Of a stretch of DNA of 33,543 bases, positions 30,917-33,543 are shown in pieces. Made by a program: the position numbers and the translations under genes. Below the pieces are notes generated by a model. That model made no database searches. It was not told where the DNA came from and saw only the letters and a program-made list of their open reading frames with translations. The stretch covers positions 1 to 33,543 of the forward strand of contig DHQI01000016.1 of assembly GCA_002408065.1 (NCBI GenBank), given 5' to 3'. Position 1 is the stretch's first letter. Each line of letters begins with the position of its first letter. The DNA is from Bacteroidales bacterium UBA5342 (GTDB lineage Bacteria > Bacteroidota > Bacteroidia > Bacteroidales > UBA5342).

Positions 30917-32317
30917 ATGAAAAACTTTAAAATATTATTTCCGGTAGTACTAATGGCATTATCCTTAATGGGGTGTAATGAAGAGTTAGTATATGATGTA
31001 GAGGTGGAAAACGCACCGGTTCTAAGCAGTTTCTCTCCGGCATCAGGTCGTCAGGGAGATTTGATAACTATTGAGGGGGAAAACCTTCAGAGTATCGACA
31101 GTGTAACGATTGGTGGCGGATCGGCTACCATCAAGTATCGTATCAATTCTACCAGTATGGTGGTTATGGTGAATAGTGAATCAAAGAGTGGAGCTATAGT
31201 ACTAGCCAATGGGGCAGGTTCTGCACAATCAGCATCTGACTTTACGGTATTGTACCCGGCTCCGGTCATTGCTACTTTCCCGGCTAAGGCAAAGGCTTAT
31301 GACAAAATTGTTATAGAAGGTAGCAATATGGATGTGATAACTGCAGTTAACTTTGATACTATTCAGGCTGTCATCACGACACAGCAAGAAGAATTAATTG
31401 AGGTTTTGGTGCCTTATTTCTTAAATCCTGATGTGGATATCATTTTTACTTATCCTACAGAAACAGCAGAAGCCACTGTGGTGTCTGACTCAAAATTTGA
31501 GCTGGATATTGTACCTCCAACAATTGTTAACTTCCCTACTGAAGCAGCTGATAGCACTGAAATTGAAATTACAGGAGATGATCTTTATGTGATTGATAAA
31601 GTAATGTTTGGTGATGTTGAAGGAATGATACTGTTCCAGGAAGATACCATTATGACCGTATTGGTTCCGGAGTATCCTGTTACAACAACTGTGCCTTTAA
31701 CGGTTTATTATCGTGGTAATGAAGTAGCGGTAACGGATGCTTTCCAGGTTCAGGTAGCCACACTGGCTTACTGGAGCGATATGACAATCTATAGTGCAAC
31801 GAAAGATGGTGTACCTGCAACAGATTCTACCTTCTTCGAGGCTACATTTGGTAATATGTACGGACCTTGTGATTGGGATGAAAAGAAAGACAAGATACAT
31901 TTCTTTATTGGTTCTATGGGCGGCGGAATTGTTCTGATAGGGCAAGATCCTAATGGCACTTTTGTAGGAGGCTACGAGTGTAACGGTACAGCGCTTAACG
32001 CTGAAAAATCGCCTAATAATGTTCGCTTCAAAGTTCTTAACGCTAGTGATTCTGACGAAGCAGATCTTATCAATAAAGTTAAAACACAAACCTTGGAAGA
32101 ACTTAACAGTGCATTATTGAATGAATTAGGAGTGGGAGATGCCACAAGTGCTTTCTTGATGCCTGGAACATTTGCCGAAGGTGATGTGATTCTGTTCCAA
32201 CAATATGATGCAGCTGATGCAGTTGTGGAATATACAGGAGCTCTGGAAGTGGTGAAATTAACAGCAACGGCTAGTGAAGCATCATTGAATTTCAATGCTT
32301 ATTTCGGAGCGTACTAA
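30917..32317 (+). CDS. TIG-domain surface lipoprotein, SusE-position glycan binder
   Basis: This 466-aa lipoprotein has Cys20 in LMGCNEEL; the acidic NEE after Cys resembles the surface-export signal of Bacteroidota lipoproteins. Residues about 30-285 are three IPT/TIG immunoglobulin-like domains, each starting with a proline-hydrophobic pattern (SSFSPASGRQGDLITIEGENL; IATFPAKAKAYDKIVIEGSNM; VNFPTEAADSTEIEITGDDL by position). The last 180 residues are a distinct domain I do not recognise (from AYWSDMTIYSATKDG on), rich in aromatic and Gly residues and a likely carbohydrate-binding module by position. It occupies the SusE/F slot after SusD, which suggests a surface alginate-binding role. The first ATG (30881) was rejected in favour of the one starting the signal peptide. 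Confidence 0.85.
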   Translation: MKNFKILFPVVLMALSLMGCNEELVYDVEVENAPVLSSFSPASGRQGDLITIEGENLQSIDSVTIGGGSATIKYRINSTSMVVMVNSESKSGAIVLANGAGSAQSASDFTVLYPAPVIATFPAKAKAYDKIVIEGSNMDVITAVNFDTIQAVITTQQEELIEVLVPYFLNPDVDIIFTYPTETAEATVVSDSKFELDIVPPTIVNFPTEAADSTEIEITGDDLYVIDKVMFGDVEGMILFQEDTIMTVLVPEYPVTTTVPLTVYYRGNEVAVTDAFQVQVATLAYWSDMTIYSATKDGVPATDSTFFEATFGNMYGPCDWDEKKDKIHFFIGSMGGGIVLIGQDPNGTFVGGYECNGTALNAEKSPNNVRFKVLNASDSDEADLINKVKTQTLEELNSALLNELGVGDATSAFLMPGTFAEGDVILFQQYDAADAVVEYTGALEVVKLTATASEASLNFNAYFGAY

Positions 32318-32330
32318 GAAAATTTGAGAA

Positions 32331-32351
32331 GGAGGAGGCTTGTTCTCCTCC
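32331..32351 (+). promoter_or_regulatory. Hairpin between TIG lipoprotein and repeat protein genes
   Basis: GGAGGAG (32331-32337) pairs with CTCCTCC (32345-32351) around a 7-nt loop. It is followed by GCTCTTTGAG rather than a T-run, so it may be only a partial terminator and reduce expression of the following gene. Confidence 0.5.
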
Positions 32352-32447
32352 GCTCTTTGAGTGACACGCCGAGTATAGTTGCTAATCAGATTCGAATAGA
32401 AAAGGACGGCATTTAAAACCGGAATATTAAGACGAGTATAAACACGA

Positions 32448-33543
32448 ATGTTAAAACACAATAAACATATCAAAGTAATTATAGGCCTGTTGTCCGTGTG
32501 CCTCTCTTTTGCGGCATCAGCCCAAACGGCTGTCAGCACCAATTTCGGGGATGGTACCTGGGGCGAAGTGCTCACAGAGCGTCCTGCCAGTGGAGAGTTT
32601 CCCTCGTGGGAGGCCAACGGTTTTACCATTCGTAAAGGTGTACTCAATAGTGGAAGCATAACATGTGCTAATGGAGAAAAACACACCAACCGCATTGTTT
32701 TGGACAAAAACAGTGCAAGGGCTTATTTGATGTTGCCAGAACTGACCAATGTGGGTTTGTTGGAAGTGCATGCTTCTACCGGATCGGACGATAAATCTTT
32801 TGTGGTACAGGAGCGTTTAGGCCGTCAGTGGGAAACCATCGGCACTTATTCCACAGTGAAAAACCGTGATAGTATTTATGTGATTCCACTACATCGTGCT
32901 AAAGTACAACTGCGCATTGCTAATAATACCGGAAGTTCACTTTTTATTTGGCAAGTAAAAACAACCTTGGCCAGCGAAGAAGTGATTGCTGAGTATGAGC
33001 GTCAGCGTCCGTTGAAAACAAACTTTGGTGATGGGAGCTGGGGACGTCCTACTTCTAAAAAACCGGAAAGTGGCGCTTATCCTTCGTCAGAAGTGAATGG
33101 TTTTGTATTGAACAAAGCTTATCTGGCTTCAGGAAAAACGGCCTGTGCCAATGATGAGACTTATACGCATTCCGGACGCATCATTTTGGATAAAGATAAG
33201 ACCGGTGCCTACTTTGAATTGCCTGAAATGGAATTGGTAGGCGAGGTGGAAATACATGCTGCTACCGGTAGTGACGATCGCTCTTTTGTGCTGCAGGCCT
33301 TTGATGCTAAGCAATGGAAGACGGTAGCGACCTTCAGTACTGGTAAAAAGGAACGTGTCTTTACCTATTCCGCTTATCAGGAAAAAGCCAAATACCGTAT
33401 TGCCAATAATAGTGGCAGTTCATTGTCTATCTATCAGGTAAAGGTGAGTAGAACAGATGCTGAAACTATTGCCCGTCAGGCTAAACTGACCGGGCTCATT
33501 ACCAACTTTGGTGATGGTACCTGGGGCGAGGCAGTATCTAACT
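32448..33543 (+). CDS. Secreted protein of tandem ~160-aa modules (partial)
   Basis: This open frame from ATG 32448 runs off the right edge with no stop (365 complete codons visible). The N-terminus is a Sec signal (LLSVCLSFAASAQ). After it, a module of about 160 residues is repeated. Its opening TNFGDG(T/S)WG occurs at residues 31, 191 and 352. Each copy carries NGF, CAN, R-I-x-LDK, LPE, HA(S/A)TGSDD(K/R)SF, QW, RIANN(T/S)GSSL and QVK. A cysteine is retained in each copy, in TCANG or ACAND. I do not recognise the domain; beta-sandwich structure is likely from its short alternating strands. Following SusC, SusD and the TIG protein, it may be a surface adhesin, scaffold or the front part of a multidomain lyase. 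Confidence 0.85.
   Translation, partial: MLKHNKHIKVIIGLLSVCLSFAASAQTAVSTNFGDGTWGEVLTERPASGEFPSWEANGFTIRKGVLNSGSITCANGEKHTNRIVLDKNSARAYLMLPELTNVGLLEVHASTGSDDKSFVVQERLGRQWETIGTYSTVKNRDSIYVIPLHRAKVQLRIANNTGSSLFIWQVKTTLASEEVIAEYERQRPLKTNFGDGSWGRPTSKKPESGAYPSSEVNGFVLNKAYLASGKTACANDETYTHSGRIILDKDKTGAYFELPEMELVGEVEIHAATGSDDRSFVLQAFDAKQWKTVATFSTGKKERVFTYSAYQEKAKYRIANNSGSSLSIYQVKVSRTDAETIARQAKLTGLITNFGDGTWGEAVSN

Noticed and set aside
32282..32707. 141-aa minus-strand frame
   Set aside because: It spans the end of the TIG gene and the start of the repeat-protein gene on the opposite strand. The plus-strand frame has a signal peptide and repeats, so this is a shadow.

Overview
This window comes from a member of the Bacteroidota. 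The support is a SusC/SusD pair, PorT-like and GtrA membrane proteins, promoters of the TTTG-N19-21-TAnnTTTG type, and almost no Shine-Dalgarno sequences. A marine or sediment member of the Bacteroidia (for example Marinilabiliales) would fit the alginate locus together with the anaerobic enzymes (NrdDG, ADP-forming acyl-CoA synthetase), but the order is an inference.

Left part (1-17.5 kb), mostly housekeeping genes. A translationally coupled minus-strand trio (GtrA-like, outer-membrane beta-barrel, small zinc-ribbon protein) is followed by a gap of about 0.8 kb with an orphan terminator. Next come metG and a RhuM-family gene that overlaps waaA (Kdo transferase) by ATGA. A two-gene unit (six-helix membrane protein and winged-helix regulator) has a palindrome in its promoter. 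On the minus strand, nrdD and nrdG (class III ribonucleotide reductase) lie behind a cobalamin riboswitch, with 15-bp tandem repeats in the gap between them. A fused ADP-forming acetyl-CoA synthetase, a secreted DUF4412-like protein, rpsA, a GC-richer palindromic element, a YgjP/DUF45 metallopeptidase and tRNA-Arg(CCU) follow.

Right part (17.5-33.5 kb), an alginate utilisation locus. A FadR-subfamily GntR regulator, with three TTGGTNNACCAA-like sites upstream, leads a co-directional series: PL6 alginate lyase, PL17 oligoalginate lyase, KdgF-like cupin, ExuT-type MFS transporter and a KduD/FabG-like SDR. After a strong terminator come SusC, SusD, a TIG-domain lipoprotein and an incomplete large secreted protein built of about 160-residue tandem modules. 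A coherent model is: surface capture by SusD, the TIG protein and perhaps the repeat protein; uptake through SusC; cleavage by PL6 and PL17 to unsaturated monouronate; inner-membrane import by the MFS protein; linearisation to DEH by KdgF; and reduction to 2-keto-3-deoxygluconate by the SDR. KDG kinase and KDPG aldolase are not in the window.

The best candidates for something undescribed are the tandem-module protein at the right edge, the B12 riboswitch on nrdDG, the operator triplet, the RhuM-waaA fusion of reading frames, and the recurring short-word repeats in intergenic gaps.
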